Shown here piece after piece: positions 25,573 through 33,806 of a stretch of DNA of 55,516 nucleotides. How positions within the stretch are numbered: position 1 is the stretch's first letter; each line of letters opens with the position of its first letter. Origin of the DNA: Mycoplasma sp. CAG:611 (GTDB lineage: Bacteria > Bacillota_I > Bacilli_A > RF39 > UBA660); assembly GCA_000434175.1 (NCBI GenBank), contig HF999800.1:60947-116462 (forward strand). The letters are read 5' to 3'. The notes below the pieces were generated by a model. The model was not told the DNA's origin, ran no database searches, and was given only the letters and a program-made list of their open reading frames with translations. The position numbers and the translations under genes are program-made.

Positions 25573-25989
25573 TTACTTTCTCTTATCTTTAAAAAAAGCG
25601 CTTAAAGTTTCATTATATCCATATATGTCAAGCAATTTATTAATTCTAATATTTTTTTTATTTGCAGTTTCTACATCTTTATAATTAGATTTCAATAAAT
25701 AATATACGTTTTTTATTCGAGATTCGCCTATTGCAGATAAACACATATTGCATGGCTCTAGTGTTACATATAAATCACATTCATTTAATCTCCAAGATTT
25801 TAGTTTTTTACAAGCTTTAATAATTGCTAAAATTTCCGCATGATATATAGACACTTTTTTTGAATTCTTTTTATTATATGCCTTTGAAATAATTTTATTA
25901 TTCATAACAATAACTGCTCCCACAGGGATATTTCCTTTGTTTTGTGCTATTTTAGCTTGTTTAATTGCTTCAATCATATATTTATCCAT
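25573..25989 (-). CDS. tadA: tRNA-specific adenosine deaminase
   Basis: Deaminates A34 of tRNA-Arg(ACG) to inosine. 138 residues from MDKYMIEAIKQAK; a frame start eight codons upstream falls in the SRP RNA and is rejected, GGAGG being spaced for this ATG. Zinc/catalytic motifs HAEILAI (H-A-E) and EPCNMCLSA (P-C-x2-C) are intact. Bacillus order tadA - SRP RNA - dnaX is changed: the SRP RNA is upstream of tadA, and parS/NBS modules lie on both sides of the pair. Confidence 0.95.
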   Translation of the reverse strand: MDKYMIEAIKQAKIAQNKGNIPVGAVIVMNNKIISKAYNKKNSKKVSIYHAEILAIIKACKKLKSWRLNECDLYVTLEPCNMCLSAIGESRIKNVYYLLKSNYKDVETANKKNIRINKLLDIYGYNETLSAFFKDKRK

Positions 25990-26007
25990 ATAACCTCCAA
26001 TAAAAAA

Positions 26008-26078
26008 GTGCACACATATAGGGATTATTAAGGCTGCTACTTTCCAGTCCTGACCTGGTTCTAATATATATGTTGCAC
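26008..26078 (-). ncRNA. ffs: Signal recognition particle RNA, small (4.5S-like) type
   Basis: On the minus strand the conserved SRP domain IV is clear: ACCAGGTCAGGACTGGAA followed by AGTAGCAGCC, with the GGAA tetraloop and the asymmetric internal loop that bind Ffh. Ends GTGCA and TGCAC pair to close the hairpin, giving about 71 nt, followed by T6. It lacks the Alu domain of the long Bacillus scRNA (~270 nt). It ends 18 nt before tadA. Confidence 0.93.
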
Positions 26079-26085
26079 GATTTAA

Positions 26086-26114
26086 ATATTATATTAAATC
26101 AAATTAAAAGTCAA
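26086..26114 (-). promoter_or_regulatory. Promoter of the SRP RNA
   Basis: TTGACT, then TAATAT at 17 nt or TATAAT at 15 nt (overlapping), 8-10 nt before the RNA. The -35 is 13 bp from parS site 5, so ParB spreading could affect it. Confidence 0.7.
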
Positions 26115-26126
26115 TAAAATTATGAA

Positions 26127-26142
26127 TGTTCCACGTGAAACA
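26127..26142. promoter_or_regulatory. parS site 5
   Basis: TGTTCCACGTGAAACA, identical to the canonical B. subtilis parS. Confidence 0.95.
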
Positions 26143-26223
26143 TTGAAAATGAATTTTAAATATGTATTTTTTTATTCATAAGTTAGAAAAATGTTCAGTT
26201 TAATACAATAATCTTACCCAATT

Positions 26224-26237
26224 ATTTCCCGGGAAAT
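26224..26237. promoter_or_regulatory. Noc-binding site 3
   Basis: ATTTCCCGGGAAAT in the same 22-bp palindrome as the other two. Confidence 0.92.
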
Positions 26238-26281
26238 AATTTGTAACAAAAAATTAACAAAATTATTTTATAAAAAAGTAA

Positions 26282-26297
26282 TGTTCCACGTGGAACA
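26282..26297. promoter_or_regulatory. parS site 6
   Basis: TGTTCCACGTGGAACA, next to the gyrA terminator. Confidence 0.92.
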
Positions 26298-26313
26298 TTA
26301 CAATATTAAATAT

Positions 26314-26345
26314 AAAAAGAGTGTTTTTTTAATAAACACTCTTTT
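26314..26345 (-). terminator. Terminator after gyrA
   Basis: AAAAGAGTGTTT pairs with AAACACTCTTTT over a 7-nt loop with a T-rich tail on the minus strand. Confidence 0.85.
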
Positions 26346-26346
26346 A

Positions 26347-28863
26347 TTATTCTTCTATGATTTCTTCTTCTGGTTCTTCTTTTTCTGTTACTGTTACATT
26401 AGTTACTATTTGATTATCTTTTAATGATATTAATCTTACACCTTGTGTATTACGTTTTAATGTGGATATTTTATTTACATCTAACCTTATAACTATACCA
26501 CTATTAGTTGTGATTATTATATCTTCATCACCAACAACCGATTTAAATGCAACGATTAAACCATTTTTATCGGTAATATTAAGAGCTTTTACTCCTTTTC
26601 CTCCACGATGAGTTAATCTATATTCATCAGTTTCAGTCTTTTTACCATATCCTTTTTCTGTTATAACTAATATTAATTTTGAACTATCTGCTACTTCTGC
26701 TCCAATTACATATGAATTATCAAGTTCAATGCCTTTTACACCACTTGCTGTTCTACCCATCAATCTAACTTCTTTTTCATTAAATCTAACCATTCTACCA
26801 TTATTAGCAGCAATTATTATTTCATTTGTACCATCAGTTAAATTAACATTTATTAATTCATCATCTTCTTTTAATGTGATAGCTATTTTACCATTATTTC
26901 TTATAGACTCAAATTCTTTTATATTAGTACGTTTTACTAAACCATATTTTGTTACAAATACTAAATTCTTTTCATCATTAACTTCTTTTGGATCTATTGA
27001 AATAATTGATGTTATTTTTTCTTCTTTTTCTATTGGAATTAAATTAATTATTGGTAACCCTTTTGATTGTCTACTTCCAAGTGGAATTTCATATCCTCTT
27101 ACTCTATAAACTTTTCCATAATTACTAAAGAACAATATATCATCATGAGTTGATGATGTAATTAACTTATTAACATTATCTTCTTCATTTGTTGTCATTC
27201 CTTTTATTCCTACACCACCACGATTTTGTGTTCTATATGTATTTACGGCCAAACGTTTGATATATCCTTTTTCTGTTAAAGATATCATTATGTTTTCAAC
27301 AGGAATTAACGATTCATCTTCAATATAATCAATTGCAGTCATATCAATTGATGTTCTTCTTTCATCTGCATATTTATCTTTTATCTCAAGCATTTCAGTT
27401 TTTATTATATTATCTATCTTTTCACGACTAGCTAAAATTGCTTTTAATTCTTCGATTAATTTTAAAGTTTCAGCTAATTCTTGTTCTATTTTATCTCTTT
27501 CTAAACCCGTTAAACGACGAAGTTTTAATTCTAGTATAGCATCAACTTGAATATCACTAAAACCAAATCTTTTAATTAATTCTTCTTTTGCAATAACATC
27601 TGTTTCTGATTCACGGATTATTTTAATTACATCATCTAAATGGTCTAACGCTATTTTATAGCCTTCTAAAATATGTACTCTTGCTTCTGCTTTATCAAGA
27701 TCAAATTTCGTTCTTCTTATTATAACTATTCTTTGATGATCTATATATTTTTCAATTATATCTTTAAGTGGTAATGTTCTTGGTGTTCCATCATCAATTA
27801 CTAAAAAATTAATTCCATAACTGATTTGAAAATTAGTATGTTTATATAAATTATTAAGTACAACTTGTGGGTTAGCATCTTTTTTTAAAGTAATTGTTAT
27901 TTTTACCCCATCTTTTAAATCAGTGTGATAATCAGATATTCCATCAATTATCTTATCCCTAACAAGTTCTCCTACTTTGTTTTTTAATTCCAAAGTATTA
28001 ACGCCATATGGTACTTCCGTTATAACAATATTATTGTGATTTCCATGTTCTTCAATAGTTGCTTTACTTCTAATTGTTATAGACCCTCTACCAGTATCAT
28101 AAGCCTTTTTAATACCAGAGTTTCCTAAAATAATACCCCCTGTTGGAAAATCAGGTCCTTTAACGTATTGCATAAGACCTAAAGTATCTATTTCAGGATT
28201 ATCAATATAAGCAACACAACCATCAATTACTTCACCTAAATTATGTGGTGGGATATTTGTTGCCATACCTACTGCGATTCCCATTGATCCATTTACTAAA
28301 ACATTTGGAAACCTTGATGGAAGTACTTTTGGCTCTTTACTTGTAACGTCAAAGTTATCATCCATATCAACTGTATCTTTTTTGATATCTCTTAAAAGTT
28401 CTAGAGATATTTTAGATAATCTTGCTTCAGTATAACGATATGCTGCTGCACCATCGCCTTCAATATTACCAAAATTACCATGCCCATCAACCAACATATA
28501 TCTTTGGTTAAAATCTTGCGCAAGTCTTACCATTGCTTCATATATTGAACTATCACCATGTGGATGATAATGCCCCATAACATAACCTACAGTAGTAGCA
28601 GATTTTTTATGCGGTTTATCTGGAGTATTTCCTTCTTCAAACATACTCCATAAAATTCTTCGGTGAACAGGTTTTAAACCATCTCTTAAATCGGGTATTG
28701 CACGTGAAGCTATAACACTCATTGAATAATCTAAAAATGATGTTTTTACCTCATTTACAATATCATTTATATTATGACTATCTCGTTCATGAAATTTTCC
28801 ACCATAATCATCTTTTTCTTTATTATTTATTTCATTTTCAGTTGTTTTTTCTTCATTTTCCAT
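26347..28863 (-). CDS. gyrA: DNA gyrase subunit A
   Basis: Breakage-reunion subunit of gyrase. 838 residues (821 in B. subtilis). The quinolone-target stretch HPHGDSSIYEAMVR lies near 100-113 and has the usual Ser and Glu, i.e. no classic resistance change. The catalytic Tyr is in AAAYRYTEARLS (Tyr144). The C-terminal wheel contains the GyrA-box variant QNRGGVG near residue 545 and ends in an acidic tail (EEPEEEIIEE). A 30-residue Glu/Asn/Lys-rich N-terminal extension precedes the core. It lies 11 nt after gyrB behind GGAGG. Confidence 0.98.
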   Translation of the reverse strand: MENEEKTTENEINNKEKDDYGGKFHERDSHNINDIVNEVKTSFLDYSMSVIASRAIPDLRDGLKPVHRRILWSMFEEGNTPDKPHKKSATTVGYVMGHYHPHGDSSIYEAMVRLAQDFNQRYMLVDGHGNFGNIEGDGAAAYRYTEARLSKISLELLRDIKKDTVDMDDNFDVTSKEPKVLPSRFPNVLVNGSMGIAVGMATNIPPHNLGEVIDGCVAYIDNPEIDTLGLMQYVKGPDFPTGGIILGNSGIKKAYDTGRGSITIRSKATIEEHGNHNNIVITEVPYGVNTLELKNKVGELVRDKIIDGISDYHTDLKDGVKITITLKKDANPQVVLNNLYKHTNFQISYGINFLVIDDGTPRTLPLKDIIEKYIDHQRIVIIRRTKFDLDKAEARVHILEGYKIALDHLDDVIKIIRESETDVIAKEELIKRFGFSDIQVDAILELKLRRLTGLERDKIEQELAETLKLIEELKAILASREKIDNIIKTEMLEIKDKYADERRTSIDMTAIDYIEDESLIPVENIMISLTEKGYIKRLAVNTYRTQNRGGVGIKGMTTNEEDNVNKLITSSTHDDILFFSNYGKVYRVRGYEIPLGSRQSKGLPIINLIPIEKEEKITSIISIDPKEVNDEKNLVFVTKYGLVKRTNIKEFESIRNNGKIAITLKEDDELINVNLTDGTNEIIIAANNGRMVRFNEKEVRLMGRTASGVKGIELDNSYVIGAEVADSSKLILVITEKGYGKKTETDEYRLTHRGGKGVKALNITDKNGLIVAFKSVVGDEDIIITTNSGIVIRLDVNKISTLKRNTQGVRLISLKDNQIVTNVTVTEKEEPEEEIIEE

Positions 28864-28874
28864 AAATTAACCTC

Positions 28875-30800
28875 CTAAATATCAAGATTTTCAACAAACT
28901 TAGCGTTTTCTTCGATAAATAATCGCCTTGGTTCTACTTCATCACCCATAAGTTTCTCGAATATTGAATCTGCTGCCATGCAATCCTCTACAGTTATTTT
29001 TCTTAATACTCTTTTTTCGATATCCATTGTTGTTTCATTTAATTCTTCAGCATCCATTTCCCCAAGACCTTTCATACGGGCAATTTCAGCACGATTTCTT
29101 ACATTTTCTGGAAGTGACGCTAAATAATCGTCCTTTTCTTTTTCATCAAGAACATATTTTCTTGTTTTGCCATGCATAATTCTAAAAAGTGGTGGTTGAG
29201 CTGCATATACATGCCCCTTTTCAACAATTGGTCTAAAGAACCTATAAAATAAAGTTAATAAAAGTACTCTAATATGACTTCCATCAACATCGGCATCGGT
29301 CATGATAATAATTTTATCATATCTTAACTTAGATAAATCAAATTCATCACCAATTCCTGTACCAAATGCTGTTATTATTGTTCTTATTTCTTCATTTCCT
29401 AATGCTTTATCAAGTCTTGCTTTTTCAACATTAAGTATTTTCCCTCTTAAAGGAAGAATAGCTTGAGTCATCGAATCTCTACCTTTTTTAGCAGAACCTC
29501 CTGCTGAATCCCCTTCGACAATAAATATTTCAGATATACTTGGATCTTTACTTTTACAATCTGATAATTTACCAAAGAAATTAGATGTTCCTAAATCACT
29601 TTTTCTTGTTATTTCTCTTGCTTTTCTTGCAGCATTTCTAGCTCTATTAGCAAGTAGTGCTTTATTTATAATAATTTTAGCTTCATCAGGATTTTCCATT
29701 AAAAATCTTTCAAATCCTTTTGAAAAAACACTATCAGCAAGTTTTCTTACTTCACTATTTCCTAAACGACCTTTAGTTTGCCCTTCAAACTGAGGATTTG
29801 GATGTTTACAAGAAATAATCATTGTTAATCCTTCTTTAACATCATCTCCTGTTAAAGATTCATCTTTTTCTTTTAACATATTAGTTTTTCTTGCATAAGA
29901 ATTTATTATTCTTGTTAATGCTCTTCTAACACCCTCTTCATGTGTTCCACCATCATGTGTATTAATATTATTAACAAAAGAATAAATATTTTCATTATAA
30001 CTGTTATTATATTGCATAGCTACTTCAAATTGAACATCATCTTCTTCGCCTTCAAGATGAATTATATTTTCATGTAATACTGTTTTATCTTTATTAATAA
30101 ATCTTACATATTCACTAATTCCACCTTCGTAACAGAAAGTTTCACCAGTTGTGTCTTCTAAATCACGATCATCTCTTAAATTAAGTGATAAACCTTTATT
30201 TAAAAATGCTAATTCACGAACACGAACTTTTAATGTTTCATAACTATATATGTCCGTATCAAATATCTCAGGATCTGGTTTAAATGTCACAGTTGTTCCC
30301 GTTCTATTTTCACTACATGTACCTATTACTTTTAAAGGTTCAACAGTATGTCCACCATTTTCAAATCTTATAAAGTGGACTTTACCATTTTTATAAACAG
30401 TTACTTCTAACCATTTTGACAAAGCATTAACAACACTGGCACCTACACCATGAAGTCCTCCAGATACTTTATATCCTCCTCCTCCGAATTTACCACCAGC
30501 ATGTAATACTGTATAAACAGTTTCTACTGTAGATATTTTTGTTTTAGGATGTATTTCTGTTGGTATTCCTCTACCATCATCTTTTACTGTAATTGAATTA
30601 TCTTTATTAATTACTATTTCAATATGTTTACAATAACCTGCTAAAGCTTCATCTATTGAGTTATCTACTATTTCCCATACAAGATGATGAAGTCCTTTTA
30701 CATCTGTTGTTCCTATATACATTCCAGGTCTTTTTCTTACTGCTTCAAGTCCTTCAAGAACTTGAATATCACTAGAATCATAATGTTTTTGTTGTTCCAT
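28875..30800 (-). CDS. gyrB: DNA gyrase subunit B
   Basis: ATPase subunit of gyrase. 641 residues from [10 protein letters not shown]; an ATG six codons upstream is less well spaced from GGAAGGAAG. GHKL motifs include [23 protein letters not shown] and [13 protein letters not shown]. The TOPRIM motifs [14 protein letters not shown] and [10 protein letters not shown] are intact, and the protein ends with [14 protein letters not shown]. The start overlaps recF by 23 nt, implying coupling of recF-gyrB-gyrA. Confidence 0.98.
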   Translation of the reverse strand: MEQQKHYDSSDIQVLEGLEAVRKRPGMYIGTTDVKGLHHLVWEIVDNSIDEALAGYCKHIEIVINKDNSITVKDDGRGIPTEIHPKTKISTVETVYTVLHAGGKFGGGGYKVSGGLHGVGASVVNALSKWLEVTVYKNGKVHFIRFENGGHTVEPLKVIGTCSENRTGTTVTFKPDPEIFDTDIYSYETLKVRVRELAFLNKGLSLNLRDDRDLEDTTGETFCYEGGISEYVRFINKDKTVLHENIIHLEGEEDDVQFEVAMQYNNSYNENIYSFVNNINTHDGGTHEEGVRRALTRIINSYARKTNMLKEKDESLTGDDVKEGLTMIISCKHPNPQFEGQTKGRLGNSEVRKLADSVFSKGFERFLMENPDEAKIIINKALLANRARNAARKAREITRKSDLGTSNFFGKLSDCKSKDPSISEIFIVEGDSAGGSAKKGRDSMTQAILPLRGKILNVEKARLDKALGNEEIRTIITAFGTGIGDEFDLSKLRYDKIIIMTDADVDGSHIRVLLLTLFYRFFRPIVEKGHVYAAQPPLFRIMHGKTRKYVLDEKEKDDYLASLPENVRNRAEIARMKGLGEMDAEELNETTMDIEKRVLRKITVEDCMAADSIFEKLMGDEVEPRRLFIEENAKFVENLDI

Positions 30801-31899
30801 AATTTTTCTTCCTTCCATAATTTGTTATATTTCCATCTTTTATTTTAAAAATACTTGCTTTTTCAACAATTTTATCACTTATATTTTTTATGTCTGTTGT
30901 TGTTATTATAAATTGAATATTTGATTTAATAAATTTAAGTAAATTATTTCTTTTTTCGATATCAAGTTCACTAAAAATATCATCTAAAAGAACAATTGGA
31001 TATGTTTTTTTTATTTCTTTGAAAATATTAATTTCAGCAAGTTTAAATGCTAAAATAGCTACCCTTTGTTGCCCTTGTGAACCATAATCTTTTAAATCCA
31101 TAGAATCAACATAAAAAGATAAATCATCTTTTTGAATACCAAAAAGAGTCATTTTCTTATCTACCTCATTATAATAATTATCTTTATAATAATTAATAAT
31201 TTCTTCTTTGTTATCAAAAGATATATTTTTATTATAATTTATTTTTAAATTACCTGTTTTCATTATTTTTTTATAAATAACTTCAATATTTGAATTGATA
31301 CATTCAATATACTTTTCTCTATAATTTCTTATAATTATAAGTCTATCAATTAATTTTTCTGTTATTATATCAAAATATGCTTTATCAATATTTAAATAAT
31401 TTTTTCTTAAATATTCATTTCTTATTTTAAGTAATTTATTATATTCATTTAATACTTTCATATAATTAGGAAATAATTGACATAATTCAATATTTAATAA
31501 ATTTCTTCTTACAAGTGGTGATTTTTTAATTATATCTAAATCATCAGGACTAAACATAATAACATTTAAATTAGTTAAATAATCACTAACTTTTTTTATT
31601 TCCTTTTTATTAATTTTCAATATTTTTTCTTGATTAGTTAAAATAACTTCCATTTCTTTTTGATTTTTTTCATATCTTAAATTACCTTTTATCAACGAAA
31701 AATCACTTGTTTTATTTATTAATTCACTTTCTTCAACAGATTTTGATGGTTTTGTAAGTGCAAGAACATATATACTTTCTAAGATACTAGTTTTTCCTTG
31801 AGCGTTGTTTCCAATAAAAATATTAATATTTTTATTTAATTCAGTTTCTAAATTTATTATTTTTTTAAAGTTTTTTATTTTAATTTTTTCAAGATACAT
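30778..31899 (-). CDS. recF: DNA replication and repair protein RecF
   Basis: SMC-like ATPase that binds gap junctions and helps RecO/RecR load RecA. 373 residues (370 in B. subtilis). It starts [13 protein letters not shown], with Walker [13 protein letters not shown] near 29-40, signature SQGQQR near 273-278, and Walker [14 protein letters not shown] near 299-311. No strong ribosome site precedes the ATG. The S4-domain gene yaaA that normally sits between dnaN and recF is absent. Confidence 0.96.
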   Translation of the reverse strand: MYLEKIKIKNFKKIINLETELNKNINIFIGNNAQGKTSILESIYVLALTKPSKSVEESELINKTSDFSLIKGNLRYEKNQKEMEVILTNQEKILKINKKEIKKVSDYLTNLNVIMFSPDDLDIIKKSPLVRRNLLNIELCQLFPNYMKVLNEYNKLLKIRNEYLRKNYLNIDKAYFDIITEKLIDRLIIIRNYREKYIECINSNIEVIYKKIMKTGNLKINYNKNISFDNKEEIINYYKDNYYNEVDKKMTLFGIQKDDLSFYVDSMDLKDYGSQGQQRVAILAFKLAEINIFKEIKKTYPIVLLDDIFSELDIEKRNNLLKFIKSNIQFIITTTDIKNISDKIVEKASIFKIKDGNITNYGRKKNYGTTKTL

Positions 31900-31968
31900 A
31901 AAATTTACTCATTTTTTTACCAAATTAACATCAACTCCCAAAACTAGTAGTCCTATACTTACATAACA

Positions 31969-31977
31969 ATTATACCA
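31969..31977 (-). promoter_or_regulatory. Extended -10 element upstream of recF
   Basis: TGG-TATAAT on the minus strand, just past the comK terminator, giving a leader of about 60 nt for recF-gyrB-gyrA. No good -35. Confidence 0.5.
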
Positions 31978-31987
31978 TAAAAAAGGC

Positions 31988-32023
31988 AAAAAAGGGCGTT
32001 TTTTTTTAAAAAATTACCCTTTT
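31988..32023 (-). terminator. Terminator after comK homologue
   Basis: AAAAGGG pairs with CCCTTTT outside an inner TTTTTT/AAAAAA stem, with T6 following on the minus strand. Confidence 0.7.
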
Positions 32024-32025
32024 TA

Positions 32026-32466
32026 TTAATTTTTTCGTTGTTTTGTTATTGTTATTAACTTATTAACTCTTAATAGTTGAGTTTCTATGGACAAGATGGG
32101 CATATTAAACTCAGTTTTTTTATTATTTTTCCATTCTACTACTGTATTTTTTCCTTTTTTCTCATAATTTAAAATATTATTTGACCCTATCCAAACATTT
32201 TTTTCATTTTCAATTGCTGTTGTTGGAAAAAATATTAAATTATTAGTTTCTTCTACCATCACTGGTATTTTATAAACTGAACCTAAAATGCTTCTTGCAC
32301 CATTCATTCTGCCATTTAATGAACTTCCATAATAACTACAACTATTCTCAATTACTTGATATGGTGTTAAATCAACAATATATTCATCATTTAACTCAAG
32401 TATTTTACTTTTTCCTTTTTGATAAGGAATTATAGCTAAAGTATCGCTATTAATTTCATATTCCAT
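32026..32466 (-). CDS. comK: Competence transcription factor ComK homologue
   Basis: ComK turns on the DNA-uptake genes in Bacillus. This 146-residue protein has the core of the family: a start YEINSDTLAIIPY, then VDLTPYQVIENSCSYYGSSL, NGRMNGARS, KIPVMVEE, FFPTTA and VWIGSNNI. These line up with the Bacillus motifs SCRFFGSSYAGR, KPPIMV and LFPT. The C-terminal ~45 residues of the 192-residue Bacillus protein, including the MecA-recognised FMLYPK, are missing, so control by MecA/ClpCP may be absent. AGGGGG precedes the ATG. It lies where yaaA/remB normally lie. Confidence 0.85.
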   Translation of the reverse strand: MEYEINSDTLAIIPYQKGKSKILELNDEYIVDLTPYQVIENSCSYYGSSLNGRMNGARSILGSVYKIPVMVEETNNLIFFPTTAIENEKNVWIGSNNILNYEKKGKNTVVEWKNNKKTEFNMPILSIETQLLRVNKLITITKQRKN

Positions 32467-32490
32467 AATATCCCCCTGTACTAAATAATA

Positions 32491-32526
32491 ATATAAAAAA
32501 TATATTACACATAAAATGTAACATAT
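32491..32526 (-). terminator. Weak terminator after dnaN
   Basis: ATATGTTACA pairs with TGTAATATAT-like sequence with one bulge, followed by T6 on the minus strand. AT-rich and of modest strength. Confidence 0.45.
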
Positions 32527-32555
32527 TTTTCTGTCGTTTTTTGTCTTAATTTATT

Positions 32556-33674
32556 TTAATATGTTCTAATTGGTAAAATTAATCCAATTAAATCATTATT
32601 ACTACTTTCTCTTAATAAAATAGGTTTTATTTCTCCTACAAAACTAATAATAACATCTTCTGTTGATATTGTTCTTAAAGCATCCATCATATATTTACTA
32701 CTAAATGATATTTTAATATTATCACTACAATTAACTGCTAATTTTTCTTCTACTTTACCTATTTCAAGTGACATAGAAGTAATTTTTAACAAATTATTGT
32801 TAATTTCTAAAGTAATAATGTTATTATCCCTATCATTATTTAATATAGATGCTCTATCAACCATATTATAAAATTCTCTTTTGTTAATTCTTAAATCAAA
32901 TAATGTTTCTTCTGGAATTAAATTAACAGTATTTGGATAACTTCCATTAATTAATCTTGATTGGAAAATAATATTATTAAATTTAAAAATTATTTTATTA
33001 CTGAATATATATATATTTAATATTTCTTCATCTTCATCAAAAAATAATTTTAATAATTCAGTTAAATTTCTACTTGGAATTATAATATTAACATCTTTTG
33101 TTAATACTTTATCCATTTTATATTTCTTAAGAGATAATCTATAAGAATCTGTTGCACTACATTCAAGCATTTCTTTATTTGTTTTTAAATTTAATCCTGT
33201 TAAAACTATTCTTGATTCATCAGTACTTGAAGCATAATTAGTTTGATTTATAATATTTTTAAAATCTTTAATTGATAAACTAATAAAATCATCATTTAAA
33301 CTTAAATCTATTGGGGGATATTCTCTAGCATCAATACCATTTAAATTAAATTCACTATTTTCTGTATAGATAAGTACTTTATAATCATCAACTATTTCCA
33401 TATTAATAAATTCTGAATCTAATTTTCTAATAATATCAATTATATATTTACCTTTTATTACTATACTTCCTGTTTTTAAAATTTCTAAATCTTCACTTTT
33501 TTCTATTTCAGTTTGAATTGTAATATCATTATCTGATGCGGTTAAAATAAGTTTTTCTTTTGTTAAATTAAACTTAATACCTGATAATATAGGTACAATA
33601 TTCTTTGATGATAATGCTTTTGATACATTATTTAATGCTTCGGATAAAACGTTTTTTCTAATTTTTAATTTCAT
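32556..33674 (-). CDS. dnaN: DNA polymerase III beta sliding clamp
   Basis: Ring clamp that tethers the replicative polymerase. 372 residues (378 in B. subtilis), three repeated clamp folds. Starts MKLKIRKNVLSEALNNVSKA; visible are PILSGIKFN, the ATDSYRLSLKKY motif and the end of the third domain GLILPIRTY (P-M/I-R family end). AGAAGGAA precedes the ATG. Follows dnaA after a 132-nt spacer that carries DnaA-box-like repeats. Confidence 0.97.
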   Translation of the reverse strand: MKLKIRKNVLSEALNNVSKALSSKNIVPILSGIKFNLTKEKLILTASDNDITIQTEIEKSEDLEILKTGSIVIKGKYIIDIIRKLDSEFINMEIVDDYKVLIYTENSEFNLNGIDAREYPPIDLSLNDDFISLSIKDFKNIINQTNYASSTDESRIVLTGLNLKTNKEMLECSATDSYRLSLKKYKMDKVLTKDVNIIIPSRNLTELLKLFFDEDEEILNIYIFSNKIIFKFNNIIFQSRLINGSYPNTVNLIPEETLFDLRINKREFYNMVDRASILNNDRDNNIITLEINNNLLKITSMSLEIGKVEEKLAVNCSDNIKISFSSKYMMDALRTISTEDVIISFVGEIKPILLRESSNNDLIGLILPIRTY

Positions 33675-33719
33675 AAAAATTCCTTCTTTCTTTTATTTAT
33701 TTATTTTTTTTATTATAGC

Positions 33720-33806
33720 AGTTAATAACTGTTAATAACTTATTAAAACCTTATATATCAGTACTTTTAGAAGATTTTTTTTAACAATTATTAACTGATA
33801 TTAACA
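33720..33806. promoter_or_regulatory. DnaA-box-like repeats between dnaA and dnaN
   Basis: Minus-strand boxes TTATTAACT (33720-33728) and TTATTAACA (33730-33738) lie in 10-bp phase. Plus-strand boxes TTATTAACT (33788-33796) and ATATTAACA (33798-33806) are also 10 bp apart. The layout resembles the downstream half of a bipartite Bacillus-type oriC. Confidence 0.6.

Larger units (their letters stand above)
26127..26297. repeat. Composite parS-NBS-parS module, copy 3
   Basis: Same layout as copies 1 and 2 (171 bp) with more point differences, for example AAATTATTTTAT for AAACTGTTTTAG after the NBS. It separates gyrA from the SRP RNA. Confidence 0.9.

Noticed and set aside
28685..28700. CACGTG core inside gyrA, possible extra parS
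   Set aside because: Only the central six bases match; the flanks GCACGTGAAGC break the palindrome.
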